From assembly GCA_944393455.1 (NCBI GenBank), contig CALYAH010000071.1, positions 1 to 7,791 of the forward strand: a DNA stretch of 7,791 nucleotides. Reading direction: 5' to 3'. Under the pieces are notes generated by a model. That model made no database searches, was not told the origin of the DNA, and saw only the letters and a list, made by a program, of their open reading frames with translations. The stretch is from an uncultured Clostridia bacterium (GTDB lineage Bacteria; Bacillota; Clostridia; TANB77; CAG-508). This document shows, one piece after another, positions 1 to 6,336 of this stretch (position 1 is its first letter; every line of letters starts with the position of its first letter). The translations under genes and the position numbers were made by a program.

Positions 1-1162
1 AATCATCTTCTCTTTTACCTCTTAAAATTGCAATATCATCAAAAAACTCAAATGCATCAAAAATAAAAGATTCAAATTTATAAGAATTTGGTTCATCTGG
101 TACAACTTCTATTCCATTTTCATCTAAATAAGAATTCTTTTTAAATGCACTATGGTACATTAAAGTTTCTTTACTTATCTTTTCAATTGCATCACTAGTA
201 TATAAATTACACATGATATGTGATTCACCATATTTTAATTCTCCATCATCATCAATTTCTTCTGCCATTTTTTCTGGTAACTCAGCATATTCAATAACTT
301 TTGAATGGCCATTCATTTTGCAAAAAACACCTACTTTTTCATGAGGGTTTGCTTTTACCACTGATTTAGAAGCAATTTCTACACCTTTTTTTATTGCCAT
401 TCCAAGTAGAGTTACGTCTGCCATTTTTAATAAAACATTATCAACTCCACCTATAAATACCCATTTAATTCCCTTTTCTTTCATATCGGCAAGACAACCA
501 CTTTCTCTTAGTGAAGAATAGGTTCCTCCATTTCCGTCAGATGCTTCTTTAATTTTTAAGTCTTTACTAATTAATAATTTTCCTTCAGTATCAACTAGAG
601 GTAATTCACTTTGTGTAAAAATAGTTACTTGCTCTTTTGGATATCCAAAATAATGATTTTTTTCTAAGAACATTGTTGTCTCTTTATTATTTTCTTTACT
701 TGTCATGATATACCATGGAATAACAGTGTTATATTTTTTGTTTGCTTCTTTTAAATTGTCTACTAATATTTCAAATAAATATTTTCCTTTACCATATACA
801 TCTAATTTAAAAGTTCCTTTTGGTCCAGTATGACCTAATCTTGTTCCTTGTCCTCCTGCCATTGTGACAACTGCATATTTTCCATTTTGTATGACTTCTT
901 TTCCTAATTCATCTAGTTTCTCTTTTTGTTCTTCTGACAATTTAGCTTTATCTAAATAGGATATTGACTCTATTTTATTTTCCTTAATTTCTATTTCCTT
1001 TTTAGTGTTTTCATAAAGTCTTGTTATTAAATCAAAATCTATTTTATCAATTTGTTCTATTAATTCTTGTTTTTTATCTTCTTCTAATTTATGCATCAAA
1101 TTAGAAATGTGTGTTTGATTGTATTGTCTTAGTAGATTATCTATTTCTTGAGTCTTATCCAT
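1..1162 (-). CDS. UDP-sugar pyrophosphorylase, UDPGP/UAP1 family (3' end outside window)
   Basis: This enzyme family transfers a uridylyl group from UTP to a sugar 1-phosphate (glucose-1-P or GlcNAc-1-P), making cytosolic UDP-sugars for wall and glycan synthesis. The visible 387 residues begin with a charged helical region (1-90). The nucleotide-binding loop MAGGQGTRLGHTGPKG follows at 101-116. Further family signatures are GGVDNVLLKMAD (238-249), the KVGVFCKMNG...VIEYAE block (276-294) and KFESFIFDAF (362-371). This layout matches the eukaryotic UAP1/AGX type rather than bacterial GalU or GlmU. The coding frame leaves the window just before the family's usual FAP-KN segment, so the C-terminus is missing. 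ATG at 1162 is chosen because GGAG lies six bases upstream. An in-frame ATG at 1174 has no spaced ribosome site. Whether glucose or GlcNAc is the substrate cannot be told from sequence. It is divergent from spoIVA and no spore role is implied. Confidence 0.9.
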   Translation of the reverse strand, partial: MDKTQEIDNLLRQYNQTHISNLMHKLEEDKKQELIEQIDKIDFDLITRLYENTKKEIEIKENKIESISYLDKAKLSEEQKEKLDELGKEVIQNGKYAVVTMAGGQGTRLGHTGPKGTFKLDVYGKGKYLFEILVDNLKEANKKYNTVIPWYIMTSKENNKETTMFLEKNHYFGYPKEQVTIFTQSELPLVDTEGKLLISKDLKIKEASDGNGGTYSSLRESGCLADMKEKGIKWVFIGGVDNVLLKMADVTLLGMAIKKGVEIASKSVVKANPHEKVGVFCKMNGHSKVIEYAELPEKMAEEIDDDGELKYGESHIMCNLYTSDAIEKISKETLMYHSAFKKNSYLDENGIEVVPDEPNSYKFESFIFDAFEFFDDIAILRGKREDD

Positions 1163-1224
1163 TTTATACTCCATCCCTTCTCATGTAATCTAGTTTATTA
1201 TATGTTACATTTTTTAATATCGCT

Positions 1225-1253
1225 ATTTTATCACATCTATTTATCTTTATCAA
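1225..1253 (-). promoter_or_regulatory. Sigma-A-type promoter for the UDPGP gene
   Basis: Read on the minus strand, TTGATA (1253-1248) is followed after exactly 17 bases by TAAAAT (1230-1225). Both hexamers are one mismatch from the vegetative consensus TTGACA/TATAAT. Transcription would start near 1218, giving a leader of about 56 bases before the ATG at 1162. This is a pattern match, not an experimental start site. Confidence 0.7.
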
Positions 1254-1345
1254 GTTTTTAGGTTATTTAAGTTACAGCTTAGTATAAATACATCTCTCCT
1301 CCATCTCATCTAAAAATATATAAAACTTAAATTTTCATCAAACTT

Positions 1346-1374
1346 GTCATATTCTAAAAATTTCATCAATATAT
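1346..1374 (+). promoter_or_regulatory. Possible sigma-E promoter for spoIVA
   Basis: GTCATATTCT at 1346-1355 is a very good match to the -35 region of mother-cell sigma-E promoters. The matching -10 is weaker: CAATATAT at 1367-1374 resembles CATACAAT only at its ends, 13 bases after ATATT. spoIVA is a sigma-E gene in Bacillus subtilis, so the prior is favourable. A second ATATT (1400-1404) paired with CATAAA (1425-1430) was considered, but its spacing is too long. The start site would be near 1381, leaving a leader of about 90 bases. Confidence 0.4.
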
Positions 1375-1402
1375 ATTAACTAAAGTAATTTGTACAAACA
1401 TA

Positions 1403-1437
1403 TTCTTCTTTTTTAGGAATCACCCATAAAAGAAGAA
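1403..1437 (+). repeat. 10-bp inverted repeat in the spoIVA leader
   Basis: TTCTTCTTTT (1403-1412) is the exact reverse complement of AAAAGAAGAA (1428-1437), with a 15-base loop between. Only three of ten pairs are G-C, so an RNA hairpin would be weak. It lies about 20 bases before the spoIVA ribosome site. It could be a modest leader structure or an operator-like dyad, or simply a chance match between a pyrimidine and a purine tract. Confidence 0.4.
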
Positions 1438-1470
1438 AACATTTTTAGAGAAAACGAAGGAGGTATATAG

Positions 1471-2949
1471 ATGGAAAATACAAGATTGTATCAAGACATC
1501 GCAAAAAGAACAGATGGTGATATCTATGTGGGAGTTGTTGGACCAGTAAGAACTGGAAAATCTACTTTTATAAAAAAATTTATGGACTTACTTGTGATTC
1601 CTAACATTGATAATGAATACAAAAAAGAAAGAGCTAAAGACGAACTTCCCCAAAGTGCTGGTGGAAAAACTATCATGACAACAGAGCCAAAGTTTGTACC
1701 AAATGAGGCTATTGAAATTACCTTAGATAATAATTTAAAATTTAAAACTCGATTAGTAGATTGTGTTGGATACTTAGTAGATAATGCAATTGGATATTTA
1801 GAAGACGATATGCCAAGAATGGTAAAAACACCTTGGTCTGATGAAGAAATTCCATTTGAAACAGCTGCTGAAATAGGAACTAAAAAGGTTATTGAGGAAC
1901 ATTCAACTATTGGGGTTCTTATAACAACAGACGGAAGTATTACCGATATTCCAAGGCAAGATTACATTAAGGCTGAAGAAAGAGTGGTTTCTGAATTAAG
2001 AGCTCTTAATAAACCTTTTATCATATTACTAAATTCTTCTGAACCAAACTCTAGCTATACTCAAGAATTAGCCCAAACTCTAAGTGAAAAATATAAGACT
2101 TCAGTTATTCCTACTAATTGTGAAAATTTAACAATTGATGATATTAACACTATGTTCTCTAAAGTTCTTTATGAATTTCCTGTTGACCAAATTAGAATTA
2201 AATTTCCTAGATGGGTTGACGGCTTAGACCTAGCACATCCTTTAAAAAGCGAATTATATCAAGAAATTAAAGATGCTTTTGAGAACGTACATGTATTAAA
2301 AGATGTTTCTTCTTGTGCCAATTCTATTAAGCAAACTGAAATTATAGAAAGAACTTCTATTGCTGATATTCAGCTAGGATCTGGTAATGTTAATATTGAA
2401 ATCACTTTAAAAGAAGAATTATTTTACAAAGTTCTTACTGAAATATCTGGAGTTGAAATTACCAATGAAGGAGATCTGTTTAGCATCATTTCTGATCTTT
2501 CTAAAACCAAGAAAAAATATGACAAAATTTCTTATGCCCTAGATGAAGTAGACCGTAAAGGTTATGGCATTGTAACCCCTTCTATGGATGAATTGATTTT
2601 AGAAGAACCTGAAATGGTAAAACAAGGTTCAAGATTTGGAGTAAAATTGAAAGCCACTGCTCCTTCTATACATTTAATAAAAACTAATGTAGAAACTGAG
2701 GTGTCTCCGATTGTTGGTTCTGAAAAACAATCAGAAGAACTTGTAGATTATTTACTTTCTGGATTCGAGGATGACCCAAAGAAAATTTGGGAATCTAATA
2801 TCTTTGGAAGAAGTCTACATGAACTTGTTAATGAAGGGCTTCAAACAAAACTTGCAAAAATGCCTGAAGATGCTCAAATCAAGTTACAAGAAACTTTAGA
2901 AAGAATTGTGAATGAAGGTAGTGGCGGACTAATTTGTATTATTTTATAA
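1471..2949 (+). CDS. spoIVA: Stage IV sporulation protein A (spore coat morphogenetic ATPase)
   Basis: SpoIVA is made in the mother cell, coats the outer forespore membrane (recruited by SpoVM in Bacillus), hydrolyses ATP and polymerises irreversibly into the base layer on which the coat is built. It also influences cortex assembly. The protein is 492 residues, the same length as the Bacillus subtilis protein. Visible hallmarks are the P-loop GPVRTGKST (24-32, lysine 30), the sensor threonine pair T70-T71, the Walker B-like LVDCVG (95-100, Asp97), a middle domain, and the conserved C-terminal tail ending GGLICIIL that is needed for localisation. The fold descends from TRAFAC GTPases. ATG at 1471 is preceded by a perfect AAGGAGGT at 1457-1464 with six bases of spacing. 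The gene is monocistronic in the window and convergent with the transglutaminase-like gene. It has no in-frame CGG codon. Confidence 0.97.
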   Translation: MENTRLYQDIAKRTDGDIYVGVVGPVRTGKSTFIKKFMDLLVIPNIDNEYKKERAKDELPQSAGGKTIMTTEPKFVPNEAIEITLDNNLKFKTRLVDCVGYLVDNAIGYLEDDMPRMVKTPWSDEEIPFETAAEIGTKKVIEEHSTIGVLITTDGSITDIPRQDYIKAEERVVSELRALNKPFIILLNSSEPNSSYTQELAQTLSEKYKTSVIPTNCENLTIDDINTMFSKVLYEFPVDQIRIKFPRWVDGLDLAHPLKSELYQEIKDAFENVHVLKDVSSCANSIKQTEIIERTSIADIQLGSGNVNIEITLKEELFYKVLTEISGVEITNEGDLFSIISDLSKTKKKYDKISYALDEVDRKGYGIVTPSMDELILEEPEMVKQGSRFGVKLKATAPSIHLIKTNVETEVSPIVGSEKQSEELVDYLLSGFEDDPKKIWESNIFGRSLHELVNEGLQTKLAKMPEDAQIKLQETLERIVNEGSGGLICIIL

Positions 2950-2955
2950 TATAAA

Positions 2956-3172
2956 AACTCTCCTATAATTGTTACAGTTCAATGTTAATTATAATTTATA
3001 TTAGTTTGAAACACCTTGTGTGTCGCAACTGATGATGTTGAAAGATAAATCTTTCAACGAAAGTAAGTTGCTCCAATCGCATTCGCTTTCAGCTCATTTG
3101 GTCGCTTACGCGGTGTTTTTACTAATATAAATTATAATTAACATTGAACTGTAACCCTATGTTTGGAGAGTT
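2956..3172. terminator. Bidirectional terminator hairpin split by a repeat element
   Basis: AACTCTCC (2956-2963) is exactly complementary to GGAGAGTT (3165-3172), and the palindromic element lies between them. Removing the element together with one copy of the 9-base flank (CCTATAATT/CCTATGTTT) leaves AACTCTCC-TATGTTT-GGAGAGTT. That is a compact 8-bp stem with a 7-base loop. Read on the minus strand the stem is followed by TTTTTAT; on the plus strand by CTTAATATTTTTTT. It would therefore serve both convergent genes. The hairpin is visible in the sequence; the idea that it pre-dates the element is inference. Confidence 0.55.
2971..3155 (+). repeat. Palindromic repeat element, copy 1 (185 bp, 35-bp perfect terminal inverted repeats)
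   Basis: The left arm (2971-3005) and right arm (3121-3155) are perfect reverse complements over 35 bases. Inside lie a second stem AAACACC/GGTGTTT (3009-3015 with 3112-3118), a third stem GCAACT/AGTTGC (3025-3030 with 3066-3071), and an apical hairpin GTTGAAAGA-TAAA-TCTTTCAAC (3037-3058). The strand is arbitrary, set so that both copies read alike. There is no open reading frame of note, so it is non-autonomous, like a MITE, or a structured RNA/DNA module. The flanks CCTATAATT (2962-2970) and CCTATGTTT (3156-3164) match at 7 of 9 positions and may be a decayed target-site duplication. I do not recognise a named family. Confidence 0.85.
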
Positions 3173-3184
3173 CTTAATATTTTT

Positions 3185-4315
3185 TTACTCATAGTTTCCG
3201 CTACTTAAATTTGGATAATTAAATGTTTTGCCTCCCTCTGTGAATTGTCCACTTGGTATGTGGTCTGTCGAAAAAACGTTGCTACCTTTTAAGAAATATT
3301 TATATCTTGATTCTCTACTTGCTGTTCCTCCTCCTATAATCACAGGATCATCCCATGTAGTATCCACTGCATACCAAACACCATTTAATTGTACGTAATT
3401 CCAAGCATGATTCTCTATTTGACCTTGTGAATTTCTTCCTTTTCCTATAACCAATACACATGGTATTTGCATTTCATCCATAATATATTTAAAACTTCTT
3501 GCATATCCTTCACATACTGCCACACGATTTACAAGAGCTCCATAAACATTATAAATATTATCTCTTGAAATACTTGTATCATATTCTAGGTTATCAACTA
3601 AATAATCATGTACCATTTTTATGTCTTCATATGTATTTCCTGTTCGATTTGAAAAAATTCTATTTTTCACTTCTTCAATAGCACTTATTGCAGTATCCAC
3701 TTGGCTTTTAGAAGAAAACTCATCAATTAAGTAATTGCTTTGATTTCCACTGTTTATATATACGTTATATGTATTTCCAGTTCTTGTAGTCGTTGTTTCT
3801 ATATTTAAGTACATTTTATTAGGACTTAAATAAAAAATTTCTGGATTATCATAAGTATAAGCTTCAATTGCTGACTGATAATAACTACCTAATTGTTCTT
3901 GCCCATTTGCTGTATCTAATAAATCTGAAAAACTATTACCAAATTCTATTTTATAAGTTCCTGTTTTCATATTTTCTTTATTACTTTCAAAAGCTCTATA
4001 TATTGTTTTTGAATATTCTTCTAATTGATTATAAAAATATTTATCTACACTAACATCGCTATAATCTACTTGTCCAACATTAGAACTTCCATCTTGTATA
4101 TTATCTAATGGATTGTCTGTGATTATTTCTGGAGTTTCTATATTTTTGTCAATTGTATCAGGAGTTTCTGAAATAACAGTCTGAAAATTTTCTGGTTCTA
4201 CTGATGTTTGCATCTCTTGAAATTCTTGAAAAATAATCACTCCAAATAAACCAATTACACCTATTATTAAGATTATTATGATACTCATAATAAATGTTGC
4301 AAATTTACTTTTCAT
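3185..4315 (-). CDS. Membrane-anchored transglutaminase-like (papain-fold) protein
   Basis: The 376-residue protein starts with a short basic stretch and one hydrophobic helix (about 8-30) with no signal-peptidase site that I can see. It is thus probably an N-terminally anchored protein facing outward. A low-complexity, Thr/Pro/Glu-rich linker follows (35-90), then a domain of unknown fold (90-220). The transglutaminase core has the three catalytic residues in the usual motifs: AVCEGYA (Cys268), ENHAWN (His303) and VDTTWDDP (Asp318). Such domains act as cysteine proteases or cross-linking enzymes on proteins or wall peptides; the substrate here is unknown. AAAGGAG sits six bases before the ATG at 4315. 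The gene stands alone, convergent with spoIVA and divergent from the gerA operon, and is bracketed by the two palindromic elements. A sporulation or germination role is only a guess from position. Confidence 0.88.
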   Translation of the reverse strand: MKSKFATFIMSIIIILIIGVIGLFGVIIFQEFQEMQTSVEPENFQTVISETPDTIDKNIETPEIITDNPLDNIQDGSSNVGQVDYSDVSVDKYFYNQLEEYSKTIYRAFESNKENMKTGTYKIEFGNSFSDLLDTANGQEQLGSYYQSAIEAYTYDNPEIFYLSPNKMYLNIETTTTRTGNTYNVYINSGNQSNYLIDEFSSKSQVDTAISAIEEVKNRIFSNRTGNTYEDIKMVHDYLVDNLEYDTSISRDNIYNVYGALVNRVAVCEGYARSFKYIMDEMQIPCVLVIGKGRNSQGQIENHAWNYVQLNGVWYAVDTTWDDPVIIGGGTASRESRYKYFLKGSNVFSTDHIPSGQFTEGGKTFNYPNLSSGNYE

Positions 4316-4342
4316 ACATTTCTCCTTTTGTGTTCTTTTTTT

Positions 4343-4371
4343 ATTATATCATTTTTTTATACAGAAAACTA
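4343..4371 (-). promoter_or_regulatory. Extended -10 promoter for the transglutaminase-like gene
   Basis: On the minus strand TGATATAAT (4351-4343) is a perfect TATAAT preceded by the extended -10 dinucleotide TG at the right spacing. A -35 at 17 bases would be TAGTTT (4371-4366), which is poor, as is common for extended -10 promoters. The leader would be about 20-25 bases, just enough for the AAAGGAG ribosome site. This suggests vegetative sigma-A expression rather than a sporulation sigma factor. Confidence 0.55.
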
Positions 4372-4400
4372 GTATATTTTTAGCTTTTTACGAAATACTA
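4372..4400 (+). promoter_or_regulatory. Possible forespore sigma-G promoter for the ger operon
   Basis: GTATA (4372-4376) and AATACTA (4394-4400), 17 bases apart, resemble the sigma-G pattern GHATR and CATNHTA, with one mismatch at the first base of the -10. Germinant-receptor operons are sigma-G dependent in Bacillus. If real, the transcript would start near 4407 and carry the whole second palindromic element in its leader. In such AT-rich DNA a match of this quality can occur by chance. Confidence 0.3.
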
Positions 4401-4410
4401 TTAAAAAATA

Positions 4411-4586
4411 GTTAACGTTCAGTTTTGCTTTATATCTATATTAGTTTAAAAACACCTTGTGTGTCGCAACCTATTAATATAAATTAAAACATGTAGGTTG
4501 CTCCAATCGCACTCGCTTATAGCTCGTTTGATCGCTTACGCGGTGTTTAAAACTAATATAGATATAAAGCAAAACTGAACGTTAAC
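4411..4586 (+). repeat. Palindromic repeat element, copy 2 (176 bp, 35-bp perfect terminal inverted repeats)
   Basis: The left arm (4411-4445) and right arm (4552-4586) are perfect reverse complements over 35 bases. Pairing extends two more bases inward, to 4447/4550. Next come AAACACC/GGTGTTT (4450-4456 with 4542-4548) and GCAACCTA/TAGGTTGC (4466-4473 with 4494-4501), then a variable AT-rich apical part. Against copy 1, the 5' core block is identical (21 of 21 bases, 4450-4470) and the 3' core block matches at 47 of 52 bases (4497-4548). The outer arms differ at 10 of 35 positions per side. Orientation is the same as copy 1. The flanks AAAAAATA/AAAAAATG are similar but too simple to call a target duplication with confidence. 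Confidence 0.85.
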
Positions 4587-4596
4587 AAAAAATGTT

Positions 4597-4600
4597 GGAG
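4597..4600 (+). promoter_or_regulatory. Ribosome binding site that sets the gerA start
   Basis: GGAG lies six bases before ATG 4607. The upstream in-frame ATG at 4592 overlaps this site and has only an A-run and the element's right arm before it. It therefore lacks a ribosome site and 4607 is preferred. The site begins ten bases after the palindromic element ends, so a folded element in the leader RNA would stand very close to the landing ribosome. Confidence 0.65.
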
Positions 4601-4606
4601 AAGTTT

Positions 4607-6322
4607 ATGAATTTTATAGAATTATTGAAAAAAAATTTTTCTTATCAACCACAAGTAGATTATCAATTTAATCTTGCCGAAAACAACTTAGGTGAAAATG
4701 AATCTAATTTTATTGAAAACCAATCTACTAAAAAAGATAAAATCTTTCCAAGTTTAAGCGTAAATATTGAGTACATGCGAACAAAATATAATCTTCTTAT
4801 TAATAGTGATATTATTTTAAGGGAATTCACTATTAATGCTCGTGGGAAACAATATAATGCATTTTTAGTCTATATTGATGGCATGGTTGATTCTCAAATT
4901 ATGGATGATTTTATCCTAAAACCTTTAATGCTTAGAAATCGAAATAATTTATATGATGGTTCTCAAAATAAAATAATTTCTGAAGCAGTTGCTAATAATA
5001 TTACAGTTCGAAAAATTAAAAAATTCGATTTACCCAACTATCTTATGGGATGCTTAATGCCACAAAATGCTGTTAAAGAAGTTACTGATTTCGATGACGT
5101 TGCCAATCGGTATTAATTCACGGAAATTGTGCTTTATTTGTAGATACTTTAGAAGTTGCTTTTGATATAGAAGTAAAAGGGTTTAAACAAAGAAGTATTG
5201 ATAGTCCTAGTAATGAAATTAGTATTAAAGGTCCTCAAGAAGCTTTTGTAGAAAATATTAGAACAAATACTTCACTTATTAGAAGAATTATTAATAATGA
5301 GAATTTAATTATAGAAAATATCGAGGTTGGAAAAATAACCAAGACCAAATGTGCTGTTTGTTATATGCAAAATATAACAAATTCAGATTTAGTAAATGAA
5401 GTAAAATATAGATTAAATAATTTAGAGATAGACTCTTTACTATCTGCTGGAGAACTAGAGCAACTAGTTGCTGATTCCAATTTTTTAGGTATTCCTCAAA
5501 TCTTAGCTACTGAAAGACCTGATAAAGCAACTAAATATCTATTACGCGGAAGAGTTGTTGTTATTGTTAATGGTACTCCTTATGGTCTTATAATGCCTGC
5601 TATTTTAATAGATTTTTTAGCATCTCCCGAAGATACAAACCTAAAATCTAATTTTGCTAATTTTTTACGTGGTTTAAGATTTTTAGCCGCTTTCATTACT
5701 CTTCTGTTACCAGGAATGTATGTTGCTATTACCAGTTTCCATCAAGAAATTCTTCCTACTAGTCTGTTATACTCCATATTAGCTTCCAGGGAAAACGTCC
5801 CCTTTCCTATTATTTTCGAAATTCTTCTTATGGAAATTTCTTTTGAATTAATACGTGAAGCTGGATTAAGAGTCCCTTCCCCTGTTGGCCCTACTATTCG
5901 GAATTGTAGGTGCTCTAGTTTTAGGACAGGCTGCTGTAAGTGCTGGAATTGTCAGCCCAATTTTAATTATTATTGTTGCAATTACTGCCATTTCTTCTTT
6001 TGCCATTCCAGATTTTTCATTTGGTTTTCATTTAAGATATTTTAGATTTTTATTTATCTTACTTGGATATATGGCTGGTTTTCTAGGAATTGCTTTAGGT
6101 TTATTTATATATATTTCTATTCTTTGCAGTCTGAAATCTTTTGGAGTTTCTTTTGCAGCACCATTCGCTCCTGCTAGTAATTCAGATGGTAATGGATATC
6201 TACTTCCTCCAATTTGGAAAAGAGAATATCGTGCCCCTTATATGGCAACAAAAAAACAAAAAGACCAGGATAAAATTTCTATGAAATGGAAATATAATTC
6301 TAATTATAAAAAAAATAAATAG
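4607..6322 (+). CDS. GerA-family spore germinant receptor subunit A, open only with three +1 shifts at CGG
   Basis: GerA-type subunits sit in the spore inner membrane and, with GerB and GerC, form the receptor that senses small-molecule germinants. The coding sequence lies in three frames: 4607-5107, then a four-codon piece 5109-5120, then 5122-5898, then 5900-6319 with TAG at 6320. The frame advances by one base at three CGG triplets (5108, 5121, 5899). Skipping each C gives 570 residues with no gap in family homology. The soluble N-terminal domain (about 1-350) includes GNCALFVDTLEVAFDIEVKG (172 on) and ENIRTNTSLIRRI. The membrane domain (about 355-540) has RFLAAFITLLLPGMYVA, FELIREAGLRVPSPVGP and GIVGALVLGQAAVSAGIVSP. 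Read conventionally, the first piece ends at a stop at 5114, and later pieces have ATGs at 5365 and 5885 without evident ribosome sites. Alternatives are a recent pseudogene or insertion errors. The family call is firm; the intactness is open. Confidence 0.85.
5108..5111 (+). other. +1 shift site 1 in gerA (C-GGT)
   Basis: In the incoming frame the codons are AAT CGG TAT TAA, ending at a stop. Skipping C5108 reads AAT GGT ATT AAT TCA, giving the residues N-G-I-N-S expected before the conserved G-N-C-A-L-F. Reading CGG as Arg and skipping T5111 would also restore the frame, giving N-R-I-N-S, so the exact extra base is ambiguous here. A stop codon two codons downstream of CGG makes this site decisive for full-length product. 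Confidence 0.7.
5121..5124 (+). other. +1 shift site 2 in gerA (C-GGA)
   Basis: After site 1 the frame reads ATT AAT TCA CGG AAA TTG, which does not resemble the family. Skipping C5121 gives ATT AAT TCA GGA AAT TGT GCT, that is I-N-S-G-N-C-A. This is the conserved GerA motif leading into LFVD. It lies 13 bases from site 1, an improbably close pair for random indels. Confidence 0.75.
5899..5902 (+). other. +1 shift site 3 in gerA (C-GGA)
   Basis: The incoming frame reads CCT ACT ATT CGG AAT TGT and then yields a Cys/Phe-rich non-homologous tail to 6045. Skipping C5899 gives ACT ATT GGA ATT GTA GGT GCT, that is T-I-G-I-V-G-A, the conserved start of a GerA membrane helix. The frame after this shift runs to the natural stop at 6320. 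Confidence 0.8.
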
Positions 6323-6336
6323 AAAGGAGAATTTTT

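Noticed and set aside
1163..1174. In-frame upstream ATG at 1174 for the UDPGP gene
   Set aside because: The purine-rich AGAAGGG directly abuts it with no spacing, while ATG 1162 has GGAG at six bases.
1270..1310. Minus-strand ATG after GGAGGAGAG encoding M-Y-L-Y, then a stop
   Set aside because: It is only four codons and lies upstream of the sigma-A promoter, so it is not in the leader of the gene. It is treated as chance.
3499..4053. Plus-strand open frames at 3499-3681 and 3868-4053
   Set aside because: They are antisense shadows of the transglutaminase gene, with low-complexity Leu/Tyr/Ile composition and no ribosome sites.
2971..4586. CRISPR array
   Set aside because: There are only two long, palindromic, non-identical units separated by a full gene, with no regular spacers and no cas genes.
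4403..4594. 8-base target duplication AAAAAATA/AAAAAATG around element copy 2
   Set aside because: It matches at 7 of 8 positions but is a near-homopolymer in AT-rich DNA, so I do not use it as evidence of transposition.
4592..4606. ATG 4592 as the gerA start
   Set aside because: It has no ribosome binding site and overlaps the GGAG that is well placed for ATG 4607.
5105..5116. A single -1 shift (or +2 insertion) near AATCGGTATTAA joining the first and second gerA parts
   Set aside because: It gives V-L-I-H before G-N-C. Two +1 steps at CGG instead give N-G-I-N-S-G-N-C, which fits the motif spacing of the family better. No X-XXY-YYZ slippery heptamer is present for a classical -1 shift.
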